23,320 nucleotides of DNA from an uncultured Bacilli bacterium. GTDB taxonomy: Bacteria > Bacillota_I > Bacilli_A > RF39 > UBA660. The position numbers and the translations under genes were made by a program. Location: the NCBI GenBank assembly GCA_948687865.1, contig CAPQQE010000005.1:4259-27578 (forward strand), read 5' to 3'. Below the pieces are notes generated by a model. The model was not told the DNA's origin. It saw only the letters and a program-made list of their open reading frames with translations, and searched no databases. Shown in pieces: positions 16,175 to 23,320 of this stretch. Within the stretch, counting starts at the first letter, position 1. Each line of letters opens with the position of its first letter.

Positions 16175-17407
16175 TTATATTCCTCCTTCAAAAAATTGCA
16201 TTGGATTAACATACTCATCATTTATTCTCACTTCAAAATGTGCATGAGGTCCTGTTGAAAAGCCAGTTGAACCAACTTTTAAAACTGGATCTCCTCGCTT
16301 AACTATATCATTTGTATTTACTAATCTTTTAGAACCGTGTGCATATAAAGTAACAACACCATTTCCGTGACTTATTAGTACCATATTTCCATAAGCTGTA
16401 TTAGTTGCTGACGTTATAACTATTCCATCTGCCATTGCTACAAAATCTGCTCCTTCAGGTGCTCCAATATCAGTACCTGTATGCAATTTATATACTCCAG
16501 TAATTGGATGCGTTCGATAGCCAAATTCAGAAGTTATTGTAGAATATCCTGGAATAGGCCAACAAAACATTCCATTTTCTACCGCAATATTACTATCAAA
16601 TATTCCTAAACCACCTTTTTTTATGCTAGTATTTGTATTAAATAGCCATTCTGTTTTTTCAGTTTTATCAAAATATCCACTAGCAGATTGTATTATAATT
16701 TCAACTTGATTTTCTAAATCTTCACCTTTAATATGAAACTCTTTCTTTAAATAATCGCTTAGCATTTCATATTGCTCTCCTATTAGGTTTTCAGAAATAA
16801 ATACTTTTTTAGTTGTTCTAATATTCCCGTTTTCTTCGACAAAATCTTTATAAGAGTATTTATAATGACCAATAATACTATCACTTTCAACTAACAAGTA
16901 AATAGGCTCTTCTGTTTTAACTATCCACTCTTCTATCCCTTGCTCATTTACAATCTTTTCTTCTAACTTTATAGTATCACTTATATAATAAAAAGAAGAT
17001 TTAAAATGCTCACCAATACTATCTAGTAAAGCTTTGTTCAACTTTTCTCCATTAGACATATTGTGAAAAGTCATTAGAGAATATAAATAAGACCATTCAA
17101 TCATTTTGTCATACTCTCTATTATTTACATCTAATATTAAATTCGTTGGAGTTCCATCTATAAAATTATTACAAGCATTTAGTTCATTAGCCTTATTTAT
17201 GCAAAGATTCTTTAATTCTAGTTCTTCATCTGATAAATAACTGCTATCTTCTTGAACAAATTGAATAAATACTGCATCTACGATCGTACTCACAGTTCCA
17301 AAAATAAATAGTAAAATCAATACAAAAGGCAAAAATGGTTTTATTAAATTCCATATAATTTTTTTAGTCCTGTTGTTCTTTTGATTTCTATTCATTGTTT
17401 TTATCAC
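16175..17407 (-). CDS. M23 (LytM-type) peptidoglycan hydrolase of the T4SS
   Basis: The 410-residue protein has one N-terminal membrane helix (about 22-46, LIKPFLPFVLILLFIFGTVS), an extracytoplasmic linker of about 230 residues, and a C-terminal M23 domain: SEFGYRTHPITGVYKLHTGTD (zinc ligands His309 and Asp313), VTLYAHGS, VKRGDPVLKVGSTGFSTGP and HAHFEV (388-393). M23 enzymes cut peptide cross-links and, in conjugative systems, open the wall for the transfer channel. The position after the VirB6-like gene fits the usual order in Gram-positive T4SS operons. It overlaps that gene by 20 nt; the start may be GTG at 17407 or ATG at 17395. Confidence 0.88.
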   Translation of the reverse strand: MIKTMNRNQKNNRTKKIIWNLIKPFLPFVLILLFIFGTVSTIVDAVFIQFVQEDSSYLSDEELELKNLCINKANELNACNNFIDGTPTNLILDVNNREYDKMIEWSYLYSLMTFHNMSNGEKLNKALLDSIGEHFKSSFYYISDTIKLEEKIVNEQGIEEWIVKTEEPIYLLVESDSIIGHYKYSYKDFVEENGNIRTTKKVFISENLIGEQYEMLSDYLKKEFHIKGEDLENQVEIIIQSASGYFDKTEKTEWLFNTNTSIKKGGLGIFDSNIAVENGMFCWPIPGYSTITSEFGYRTHPITGVYKLHTGTDIGAPEGADFVAMADGIVITSATNTAYGNMVLISHGNGVVTLYAHGSKRLVNTNDIVKRGDPVLKVGSTGFSTGPHAHFEVRINDEYVNPMQFFEGGI

Positions 17408-18830
17408 TCTTTTCTTTTTGCATATTCATACTATTTTGATATTCAGTATCTCTTTGCTTTTTATTGTTATTTTTAGGAACATTATATGTCTTTCTTAAGT
17501 TACCTTCAGCCATATTTGCACCCATACTTAAATATGCTCCTGCACTTCTTATACCAGTCTTTGCTATCTTCGAAATATTAGATAATTTTGAATTATTAGT
17601 TGTTTCATTTTCAGTTTTTATCACACTACTTTCATCTTTTTGTATAACATTTCTTATCGGATTATAATTGCCATTATAGTCATTTTCATTAGATAATTTC
17701 ATTGCTGGTGGATTTACAATATTTTTCATTTCTCCAGCAATTCCACCTATTGAATTTCCTAAATTATTAGTTGTAACATTTCCTGATACACCTTGATTAT
17801 TACTTGGAAATTGACTCTTTATTGCTAATAAACTATATGCAAAAGAACTACCCATTCCTAAAGCTCTAGAAGACATATCATTATTATCAATTCCTGCAAT
17901 TCTACTAGTTAAATTCTGTAAGCAATTTTGTAAAGTATCAGCAAGTGGTAAAATCATCATTGCCCAAATCAAACTTACTGCCCATCCTGCTGTACTTGGC
18001 AAAAAAGATAAATAAAGCAAAAATAAAAAGCAGTATATAAACTGCATAAATACATTTATTAAAATTTGACCACTCCATATTGCTGCAGCAGTTACATTCT
18101 TGTTAATTATCCACAAACCAGCTACTACTGGTGTAAAAATAGTAAATACTATCAAAGTAAACTCACGGACAATAAATTTTATATTTAGTTTTACAAATAA
18201 ATATATAAACATACTAATAACAATTGCTGTCGTTATTGCATTTCCAGTTGATATACTTGATAGCATTTCATTTCCTAATAGTCCATCTAAACCACCATTA
18301 GTAATAGTTAATAAAATATGTACTAATGAATTATTTAGAAACAATAAAAATCTAATAAATAATGGACATAAAGCAATTGCACACCCTCCAAATAATAATC
18401 GCATTAAACTCTCTTTTACTTCATTCTTTACAGAAGTATTTATCCCCGCATAGATTAGTTTATACGAGAAAATAATTACCCCTATAAAAATCAAACTACC
18501 TGAAACAACAGAAAAAACCTTATACCAATCTAAAATCTTATTCCATGTCTCCACTGAAAATGGCGATATACTATCATTTTCTGCATTACTATTAAAAATT
18601 AGTTTATCATAGTTCTTAAAACCTACTCCTAATGTATCAGATGTTGCAAAATCATATACAGTTTGTGCAATACCACCAATGGTTTCTGCTATTATTTTTT
18701 CAAATAAAGAACCTTCTTCTTTCTTTATCATATGTTTAAAATTTACATTTTCTGCTCCAAAACTTATATTAGTAAATAAGATAATAGCAGTAACAAATAT
18801 AATAAAAATAGTTTTAAATTTTTCCCTCAT
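17388..18830 (-). CDS. VirB6/TrbL-like polytopic membrane protein
   Basis: A 480-residue protein with a signal-like N-terminus (FKTIFIIFVTAIILFTNISF, then GAENVN) and about seven hydrophobic helices between residues 100 and 310, such as VFSVVSGSLIFIGVIIFSYK and TAIVISMFIYLFVKLNIKFI, with a conserved-looking FTIFTPVVAGLWII. The last 150 residues are hydrophilic, Asn- and Ser-rich (SNNQGVSGNVTTNNLGNSIG) and basic at the end. This topology and the position between virB4 and the M23 gene match VirB6/TrbL-like channel proteins. It starts 21 nt after the end of virB4, with GGAAGGAG upstream. Confidence 0.8.
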   Translation of the reverse strand: MREKFKTIFIIFVTAIILFTNISFGAENVNFKHMIKKEEGSLFEKIIAETIGGIAQTVYDFATSDTLGVGFKNYDKLIFNSNAENDSISPFSVETWNKILDWYKVFSVVSGSLIFIGVIIFSYKLIYAGINTSVKNEVKESLMRLLFGGCAIALCPLFIRFLLFLNNSLVHILLTITNGGLDGLLGNEMLSSISTGNAITTAIVISMFIYLFVKLNIKFIVREFTLIVFTIFTPVVAGLWIINKNVTAAAIWSGQILINVFMQFIYCFLFLLYLSFLPSTAGWAVSLIWAMMILPLADTLQNCLQNLTSRIAGIDNNDMSSRALGMGSSFAYSLLAIKSQFPSNNQGVSGNVTTNNLGNSIGGIAGEMKNIVNPPAMKLSNENDYNGNYNPIRNVIQKDESSVIKTENETTNNSKLSNISKIAKTGIRSAGAYLSMGANMAEGNLRKTYNVPKNNNKKQRDTEYQNSMNMQKEKSDKNNE

Positions 18831-18969
18831 AATAAGCTCCTTCCTTAATTTTTAAGTAAAAACGAACTCTTTTTCAAAATCTGGAACTTCAAATTTCACT
18901 GCTGTTACACTATTATTTAAACTCATAACACATTCTCCTGGATTTGCAATAGTTAAAAAATCTTTTGTT

Positions 18970-18972
18970 CCG
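18970..18972 (-). other. In-frame CGG at a +1 frame change (virB4, 3' site)
   Basis: Read as TCA GAA CGG AAC AAA; omitting the C gives TCA GAA GGA ACA AAA and continues KDFLTIANPGECVMS to the natural stop at 18852. Confidence 0.65.
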
Positions 18973-19066
18973 TTCTGACAAATTAAAAAAGTCCACAACA
19001 GAATCTACACTTCCTGGACTTTGCTTGAATAAATATCTAGTTGTACATATGTTAATTATAGTTTTT

Positions 19067-19069
19067 CCG
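19067..19069 (-). other. In-frame CGG at a +1 frame change (virB4, middle site)
   Basis: Read as GAA GAA CGG AAA AAC TAT AAT TAA; omitting the C gives SEEGKTIINICTTRYLFKQS, the expected VirB4 continuation. It shares AGAACGGAA with the site at 18970. Confidence 0.65.
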
Positions 19070-19974
19070 TTCTTCAGAATTTAAAAACTCATCTATAAAT
19101 TGGCTACCTATAAACAAAGGTATATTATACTTTCTACCACGCCTTGCAACATTTACTAAAAATTCTGCTGACTCTTGATATTTTAAGAAAAGCCAAGCTT
19201 CATCACATACTATTATCTTTTTCTTATCTTTATTTTTTAACACAAATTTCTGCCAAACCCAAGTTAGTATTACAAAAGAAGCATATAATTTTGTAAATTC
19301 ATCTTTAATTTCTGACATATCAAATGAAACTATGTTTTCATCTGAACTAATTTCACTCTCACAGTCAAAAATACCTAGTGAATTTCCTCTTAAAAATGTA
19401 ACTAATAATTGTGATAGTTCAGGACAATTCTTTCTTTCTTTTAATTTATGTTGAAAATCTGATAAAGTTGGCATCTTCTTTTTGATCTTTCCTATTACAT
19501 ATTTACCATTATCTATCTTACCACCACTTTTAGTATATATTGAATTAACATCTGAACTGATTTCTCTTTCTGTATATAACTGATTTACTATTACTTCAAT
19601 CTCTGTTATTTCTGTAGCATTCAATGTCCTTCCCATATAATTTCTACAAATAGTTGCAAGTAATGCTCTAATTTCAGCTACTTTATCTAGTATATTTATA
19701 AAGTCATTCTTACCATCGTTATCAATTTCCAGTTCAAAAGGATTTATTCCAGTCGTTTCTCCTTGTCTAACTTTAATTACTTTTCCACCTAATTTATGAC
19801 ATAAGTTTGTATACTCTCCTTCAACATCTATAAAAAATGCTCCACTACCATTAGTTATAACATTTCTAGCGGTAAGAGTTTTTAAAGCTACACTTTTTCC
19901 GCCTCCACTTGTACCACATATAAAAACATGAGGGTTAGGTAATGATGGTGGTCCAATAAAAGTATCTATATATA

Positions 19975-20105
19975 CTGGTGGTGTAGCAACATTGATTCCA
20001 ATATCTATACTGGTGCATTAGTGAACATATTTCTACCAATAAATACTCCAGTTTCATGTGATAAATTTGGATTAGATATTGGAATCAATGTTGCTACACC
20101 ACCAG
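19975..20105. repeat. 33-bp perfect inverted repeat inside virB4
   Basis: Arms 19975-20007 and 20073-20105 are exact reverse complements, 65 nt apart. The upstream arm (in gene sense) encodes part of the conserved AGGVATLIPIS. The downstream arm makes up all but two bases of a 35-nt insertion (19973-20007). Removing this restores NAPVYIDTFIGPPS. The insertion is flanked by the direct repeat CACCAGTATA. Confidence 0.9.
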
Positions 20106-20530
20106 CAACCATATTTCTTTCATAATTTGGAATTGGTGTATCTCCAAATGGTAACATTGTTTTCATTCCTTCTAATTGTCTAAACATTAGTACTCTTGCC
20201 ATAGCTGTTTTCTTATTTAGCTCTGATTCTAATATTAAAGTCTTTTCATTCAATTCCTCTAAACTCTTAGCATTTAAAGTTATAAAAACTGTTACTAAAA
20301 ATAGCTTGTCCTGATTAGTTTGAATTAGCATTCTTAGTTCTTCTAAATCTACTATGCTTTTTTCTAATTCTGGAGTATGTGCAATATTTCCTTGTTGCAT
20401 ATATGTCTGATATTGTGATTGATTTTGTACTAATTTCCTTGTTAGCTGATTTATAACAACTCCATTATTAGTTGGTTCTATTTTGATTGAAATATTTACA
20501 TCTCCAATATACACTAAATCATCTAACCAA

Positions 20531-20533
20531 CCG
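20531..20533 (-). other. In-frame CGG at a +1 frame change (virB4, 5' site)
   Basis: Read as ACT TGG ATA CGG TTG GTT; omitting the C gives TWIGWLDD, matching the conserved IGWLDD motif of this VirB4 family. Confidence 0.65.
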
Positions 20534-20653
20534 TATCCAAGTTTGTTCTGGAAATATAGTAAGTACAAAATGTCTACTATACTTGTTATACCCTAGATAT
20601 ACATAATATCTGGTAATAGAATATCCATTATTTTAGGAACATTAGCAAATATA

Positions 20654-21385
20654 TTATTTTCTTTTCTTTTTCTTGCTTTTTTCAACATATAGCTTGTCAC
20701 ACCCTCCCTTTAATAAATCAATTTTAGAATTAGAATTTTTATTCAATTCTCTGTAAAATAAATTATAAATTTCGTTTTCTTCTAACACTTCACATTGTAC
20801 TTTTGCTCTAAGTAAATTGCTTTTAAAACTACTTACTCTTCGATTTAATTCATCTATTGCATTTTCATAATAACCATCATAACTAATAATTGCATAATTA
20901 TTTATCACACTTATACTTCTGTTGTTCATTAAGTTATCTAAGTAATCAATTAAAGCATTTTGATATTCTTGAATTTTTTTATTATCAATTTTGTTTTCTT
21001 TAATCTTTTGAATAACTTTACTGGTATCTACATACTCTGTAGTACTGAAAAATTGAATAGGATAATCAATAGACAAAGCAGTTTGAATAAGTACATTTTC
21101 AATTCCCTCTTGCTCTGAATTAGATAACATATTATAGTCTACATTACCTAGTTTTATAATACTTGAATATCTAGTTCCAAAAAGTATAATAGAATCTTTT
21201 ATCTTTACACCTAAAATGTCTTTTAATTGCTTTTTACTTTCTGATTTCGATTTCTTATTCTCTTTTACATTACTTGTATTATCCTTAATACCTCGTACAA
21301 TTTTATTCTTCTTATTACTTACATACAACAAAGTGCCAACTATCATAATGAAAGTTAAAATAAGAAATATAGACATTATTAACAT
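20654..21385 (-). CDS. T4SS protein between prgI and virB4 (TraC-N/VirB4-N-like)
   Basis: A 243-residue protein with one N-terminal membrane helix (about 4-22, IFLILTFIMIVGTLLYVS), a Lys/Ser-rich linker (residues 25-55) and a domain beginning ILGVKIKDSIILFGTRYSSI, IKLGNVDYNMLSNSEQEGIE, LIQTALSIDYPIQFFSTTEY. This domain resembles the N-terminal region of VirB4/TraC proteins and occurs as a separate gene before virB4 in Clostridial elements. The end is strongly basic (KSKKKKRK) and overlaps the start of virB4 by 35 nt. The ATG shares one base with the stop codon of prgI; AGGAGG lies 11 nt upstream. Confidence 0.6.
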   Translation of the reverse strand: MLIMSIFLILTFIMIVGTLLYVSNKKNKIVRGIKDNTSNVKENKKSKSESKKQLKDILGVKIKDSIILFGTRYSSIIKLGNVDYNMLSNSEQEGIENVLIQTALSIDYPIQFFSTTEYVDTSKVIQKIKENKIDNKKIQEYQNALIDYLDNLMNNRSISVINNYAIISYDGYYENAIDELNRRVSSFKSNLLRAKVQCEVLEENEIYNLFYRELNKNSNSKIDLLKGGCDKLYVEKSKKKKRK

Positions 21386-21675
21386 TATTCATCACACCTC
21401 CTGTAAATATATAATTTTTCTCTAAATAAATATTTTAAAGCATAAAAAAAGAACTTATCAAAGCTCTGTTCATTAACTTTCATAAAAGCACATAGTAAAA
21501 AGAAAATCGTCAAAATACTTATTATTGCTAAACTTATCCACTTTGACATTGGAATAAAAAATAAAGTACAAGAAATTCCTATAAGCATTAAATACAGAAC
21601 TTGTCTTAAACTTAAATATCCTCCAAAAATTTTTTCTTCTCTTTTCACATCATATGGTACTTTAAAAGTTTTCAT
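21385..21675 (-). CDS. prgI: PrgI family T4SS protein
   Basis: The 96 residues contain FKVPYDVKREEKIFGGYLSL, RQVLYLMLIGISCTLFFIPM and a second membrane segment (LAIISILTIFFLLCAFMKV), then a hydrophilic end FDKFFFYALKYLFREKLYIY. This is the standard PrgI pattern (V-P-x-D-x-x-x-E...F-G-G-L-S-x-R-Q), a small inner-membrane component of Gram-positive type IV secretion. The start at 21675 is preferred because AAAGGA stands 8 nt upstream; an ATG at 21684 overlaps that site. It overlaps the next gene by one base. Confidence 0.85.
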   Translation of the reverse strand: MKTFKVPYDVKREEKIFGGYLSLRQVLYLMLIGISCTLFFIPMSKWISLAIISILTIFFLLCAFMKVNEQSFDKFFFYALKYLFREKLYIYRRCDE

Positions 21676-21689
21676 ATTTCCCATCCTTT

Positions 21690-22055
21690 CTAAGCACTTA
21701 ATAAAGCACCTGTATTATTTGTTGCTATGTTAATAATAATTCCAGTGATAATTAAACTTAAGCCTAATATAACACCACCTCCGCAAATCCAAGCCAAACT
21801 GCCAATGCTTTCAGCACGTTTTTGAGGGTTATTTGCATTTGCTATCATTCTTAAAGCTGCAATTACCACACTTGCAAATATCAATATACCACCCAATGGC
21901 ATAGCAATACTTGTTATTACTCTTTTAATATTATCAGTTGCTGTTTGAACTTCTTGAGTTCCAATTCCTGTTGCTAAACACAAATTAGCTTTGTTTAAAA
22001 TAAAAAAACTAATTACAAATAATTTTTTAATAACTCTTTTAACATTCTTTTGCAT
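21690..22055 (-). CDS. VirB2/TrbC-like pilin subunit
   Basis: A 121-residue protein with a basic start and signal segment (about 11-29, KLFVISFFILNKANLCLATG), then two hydrophobic helices, MPLGGILIFASVVIAALRMI and LAWICGGGVILGLSLIITG, joined by a short polar loop with NANNPQKRAESIGS. This small hairpin topology with a cleaved signal is that of VirB2/TrbC pilins. It has a strong AGGAGG and lies just before prgI. Confidence 0.75.
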   Translation of the reverse strand: MQKNVKRVIKKLFVISFFILNKANLCLATGIGTQEVQTATDNIKRVITSIAMPLGGILIFASVVIAALRMIANANNPQKRAESIGSLAWICGGGVILGLSLIITGIIINIATNNTGALLSA

Positions 22056-22104
22056 TTTAATTCCTCCTATACTTTTTATTTGAAGAGCTAAGTAATAGAA
22101 AAAA

Positions 22105-22350
22105 CTACATTAAATTCTTATATAAATAAATTAAGATTGGCAATAATAATAAAATTACCAAACTTACTAACAAAGAAATTGAAGCTTTTAGATACTTACT
22201 TCTTAATTTCTGTGATTTTAACACACAACCTGCTATTAACATTATAAGTGAAAAAATTAGTAGAGCTGTTATAACAATAACACTTATTTTAAACAAAAAA
22301 AATAAGACCTCGTTTCCAAGTCTTGTAATACTATCAATATATTCATCCAT
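22105..22350 (-). CDS. Small two-helix membrane protein of the T4SS operon
   Basis: An 81-residue protein with two membrane segments (about 16-46 and 57-76) separated by a basic loop (KSQKLRSKYLK). AGGAG lies 9 nt upstream of the ATG. Its place between the replication gene and the pilin gene suggests a T4SS role, but no family is recognised. Confidence 0.65.
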   Translation of the reverse strand: MDEYIDSITRLGNEVLFFLFKISVIVITALLIFSLIMLIAGCVLKSQKLRSKYLKASISLLVSLVILLLLPILIYLYKNLM

Positions 22351-22362
22351 AATACAATTCTC

Positions 22363-23088
22363 CTAAAAATTATTGCTATATAAATTTATTAAACTTTTTC
22401 TGTAATACATAATAAAATCTTGAATTGAATCTTCTGTATTCATCTTTCTTGCTTCTGCATCTTTACAAATTAAATATATATTCATTATAGTTTTTCTATC
22501 AAATTTTTGTAGCACTCCTACAAAATTACTATTAAACAAATCATAAATAGTATATGTAATTTCTTTTATCATTTTTTCTTTATCTTCTTTTAATATCTTT
22601 ACAGTTTTTAAATCATATAGTAATCCTAATTTCTCCATTAAACCATAAAACTCATCTGATATTTTTCTATCTCTATTTAATATTGCTATAAATAAATCAT
22701 CTATCTTTTTATTATTTATAATATTATACTTATCATTTTTATCCATAGGGTATATTTCTTTTTCACTATAGGGGTATTGTCTTTTTTCACCATAGGGTAA
22801 ATCATTTATATAAATTTTTCTAGAAATAACTTCATTCTTTTCATTTCTTTCTATAACTATAATAATATATTCTAACTTTTGTAAATGGGAAATCCATTTA
22901 CTAACAGTTCCAATTGTTACATTATAGAGTTCTGCAAAATATCTATTATTAGCATAACAATATCCTAATTTATTAGACAACGCTGTAATTTCTCCATAAA
23001 GTAATTTTTCAGCTGGTTTTAAATTATTATCATACCTTACCGTAGCAGGAATGATTGAATAATAATTTGACTTAGTTTCTTCATTCAA
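22363..23088 (-). CDS. Helix-turn-helix replication protein (replisome-organizer-like)
   Basis: The N-terminal 85 residues (YYSIIPATVRYDNNLKPAEK, LLYGEITALSNKLGYCYANN, RYFAELYNVTIGTVSKWISH) form the winged helix-turn-helix seen in RepA/phage replisome-organizer proteins of Firmicutes. A short repeat-like linker with PYGEKRQYPYSEKEIYPMDK (about 98-117) is typical of this family. The C-terminal 100 residues are helical (DRKISDEFYGLMEKLGLLYD). It probably starts replication of the element at the nearby repeats (23139-23235). GGAGG lies 10 nt upstream. It is the first gene of the long minus-strand series. Confidence 0.7.
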   Translation of the reverse strand: MNEETKSNYYSIIPATVRYDNNLKPAEKLLYGEITALSNKLGYCYANNRYFAELYNVTIGTVSKWISHLQKLEYIIIVIERNEKNEVISRKIYINDLPYGEKRQYPYSEKEIYPMDKNDKYNIINNKKIDDLFIAILNRDRKISDEFYGLMEKLGLLYDLKTVKILKEDKEKMIKEITYTIYDLFNSNFVGVLQKFDRKTIMNIYLICKDAEARKMNTEDSIQDFIMYYRKSLINLYSNNF

Positions 23089-23138
23089 AATTTACCTCCA
23101 CTTCGATTTTTATAATTTAATAGTTTCTTATATTTATC

Positions 23139-23235
23139 GTTCCCCAAATTCTCTATTCTTAGAATACCAGCAGTTTGAGCAACACGTGAACAAAGTTCCC
23201 CAATTTTACTTTTTTTTCTGGGGAACATTCCCCAA
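23139..23235. repeat. GTTCCCCAA repeats and palindrome, possible origin or operator
   Basis: GTTCCCCAA occurs at 23139-23147 and 23195-23203, ATTCCCCAA at 23227-23235, and the inverse TGGGGAAC at 23219-23226. The last two overlap as a palindrome (TGGGGAA-CA-TTCCCCA, 23219-23234), flanked by long T and A runs. The site at 23195 can also pair with 23219. Very AT-rich sequence continues to 23320. The location directly upstream of the replication gene suggests iterons or an autoregulatory operator. Nothing else is seen from 23236 to 23320. Confidence 0.5.
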
Positions 23236-23320
23236 AAAAAATTCTTATATTTTAATTTTTTTTAATTTATTGTAATCTTTTTTAATCTATGTTAAAATAA
23301 TATATATATTGAAAAACATA

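Larger units (their letters stand above)
18852..20688 (-). pseudogene. virB4: virB4-type T4SS ATPase, frame broken at five places
   Basis: The frames from ATG 20688 to TAA 18852 assemble into a VirB4/CD1110-type ATPase. In order: NIFANVPKIMDILLPDIM, LGYNKYSRHFVLTIFPEQTW, IGWLDDLVYIGDVNISIKIE, LVQNQSQYQTYMQQGNI, YERNMVAGGVATLIPISNPN, IGPPSLPNPHVFICG, Walker A GTSGGGKS (about 19890-19915), TTGINPFELEI, LLVTFLRGNSLGIFDCE, Walker B IIVCDEAWLFL (about 19195-19225), ARRGRKYNIPLFIGSQFIDE and a C-terminus AVKFEVPDFEKEFVFT. Breaks: (1) a stop TAG at 20593-20595 and change of -1 just before LGYNKYSR, where about 5 residues of family sequence also seem to be missing; (2), (4) and (5) +1 changes at in-frame CGG (20531-20533, 19067-19069, 18970-18972); (3) a 35-nt insertion at 19973-20007. 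The remaining sequence is well conserved, arguing for very recent decay, recoding, or assembly error. VirB4 powers pilus and channel assembly and is normally essential for transfer. Confidence 0.85.

Noticed and set aside
19975..20105. The 33-bp inverted repeat as an invertible on/off switch.
   Set aside because: The segment between the arms already reads the expected NPNLSHETGVFIGRNM in the present orientation, and inverting it would not restore the frame across the 35-nt insertion. No recombinase gene is nearby.
8327..20533. CGG reassigned to another amino acid (Trp or Gln, as known in some Firmicutes).
   Set aside because: A simple reassignment would keep the zero frame. At all four sites the conserved sequence continues in the +1 frame, so a change of meaning alone does not explain them.
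20593..20595. TAG read as a sense codon in virB4.
   Set aside because: The following conserved sequence is in a different frame, and TAG is a normal terminator elsewhere (end of virD4 at 972).
22740..22805. Three similar CATAGGG-containing blocks as CRISPR or iteron repeats.
   Set aside because: They lie inside the replication protein gene and encode its PYGEK-like linker repeats, common in this protein family.

Overview
The window is very AT-rich (about a quarter G+C). Every convincing gene lies on the minus strand, with strong AGGAGG-type ribosome-binding sites and short overlaps between genes. Gene content (VirD4 of the Clostridial CD1115 type, VirB4, PrgI, VirB2-like pilin, M23 peptidase, SpoVG, replication-relaxation protein, sortase and SipW) points to a conjugative element, either an integrative conjugative element or a conjugative plasmid, in a low-GC Gram-positive anaerobe (Clostridia or a related Firmicute). 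No relaxase, integrase, tRNA or rRNA is visible, so the element continues beyond both ends.

Layout, read in the direction of transcription (from position 23320 down). A putative origin-like repeat region (GTTCCCCAA repeats) precedes a helix-turn-helix replication protein (23088). A type IV secretion block follows: small membrane protein, VirB2-like pilin, PrgI, a VirB4-associated protein, VirB4 (disrupted), VirB6-like membrane protein, M23 hydrolase and a receiver-like protein. Next is a cell-surface block: class D-type sortase, an exported protein, a terminator, an LPXTG adhesin with six Cna-B repeats, a TasA/camelysin-like protein, SipW signal peptidase, two more TasA-like proteins and a beta-helix/MucBP protein. 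A DUF2971 gene with an unknown partner may be cargo. Then come small element genes, SpoVG and a RusA-like protein, a promoter with a structured leader, the replication-relaxation protein, a VirD4 split into two overlapping frames, a membrane protein, a terminator and a partial S1-like gene. Together these suggest a conjugation machine that carries its own set of surface fibres and adhesins, plausibly for contact with recipients or host surfaces.

The most striking observation concerns the codon CGG. I traced every CGG on the coding strand and found it in frame only four times. All four sit exactly where the reading frame must move by +1 to continue a recognisable protein: three in virB4 and one in the beta-helix gene. 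In each, dropping the C gives a GGN glycine codon expected at that place. CGG is not used as ordinary arginine anywhere else in the window, although CGT, CGA, AGA and AGG are. This looks like +1 recoding at an unassigned or starved CGG (compare yeast Ty1, CUU-AGG-C, where a rare Arg codon is bypassed by tRNA-Gly), but sequencing artefact or gene decay is not excluded. VirB4 also carries a 35-nt insertion that is an inverted copy of its own upstream coding sequence (33 identical bases), placed between two matching GTA codons and beginning with TAG, plus a separate frame break near its N-terminus. These extra lesions make virB4 a probable pseudogene unless further recoding occurs.
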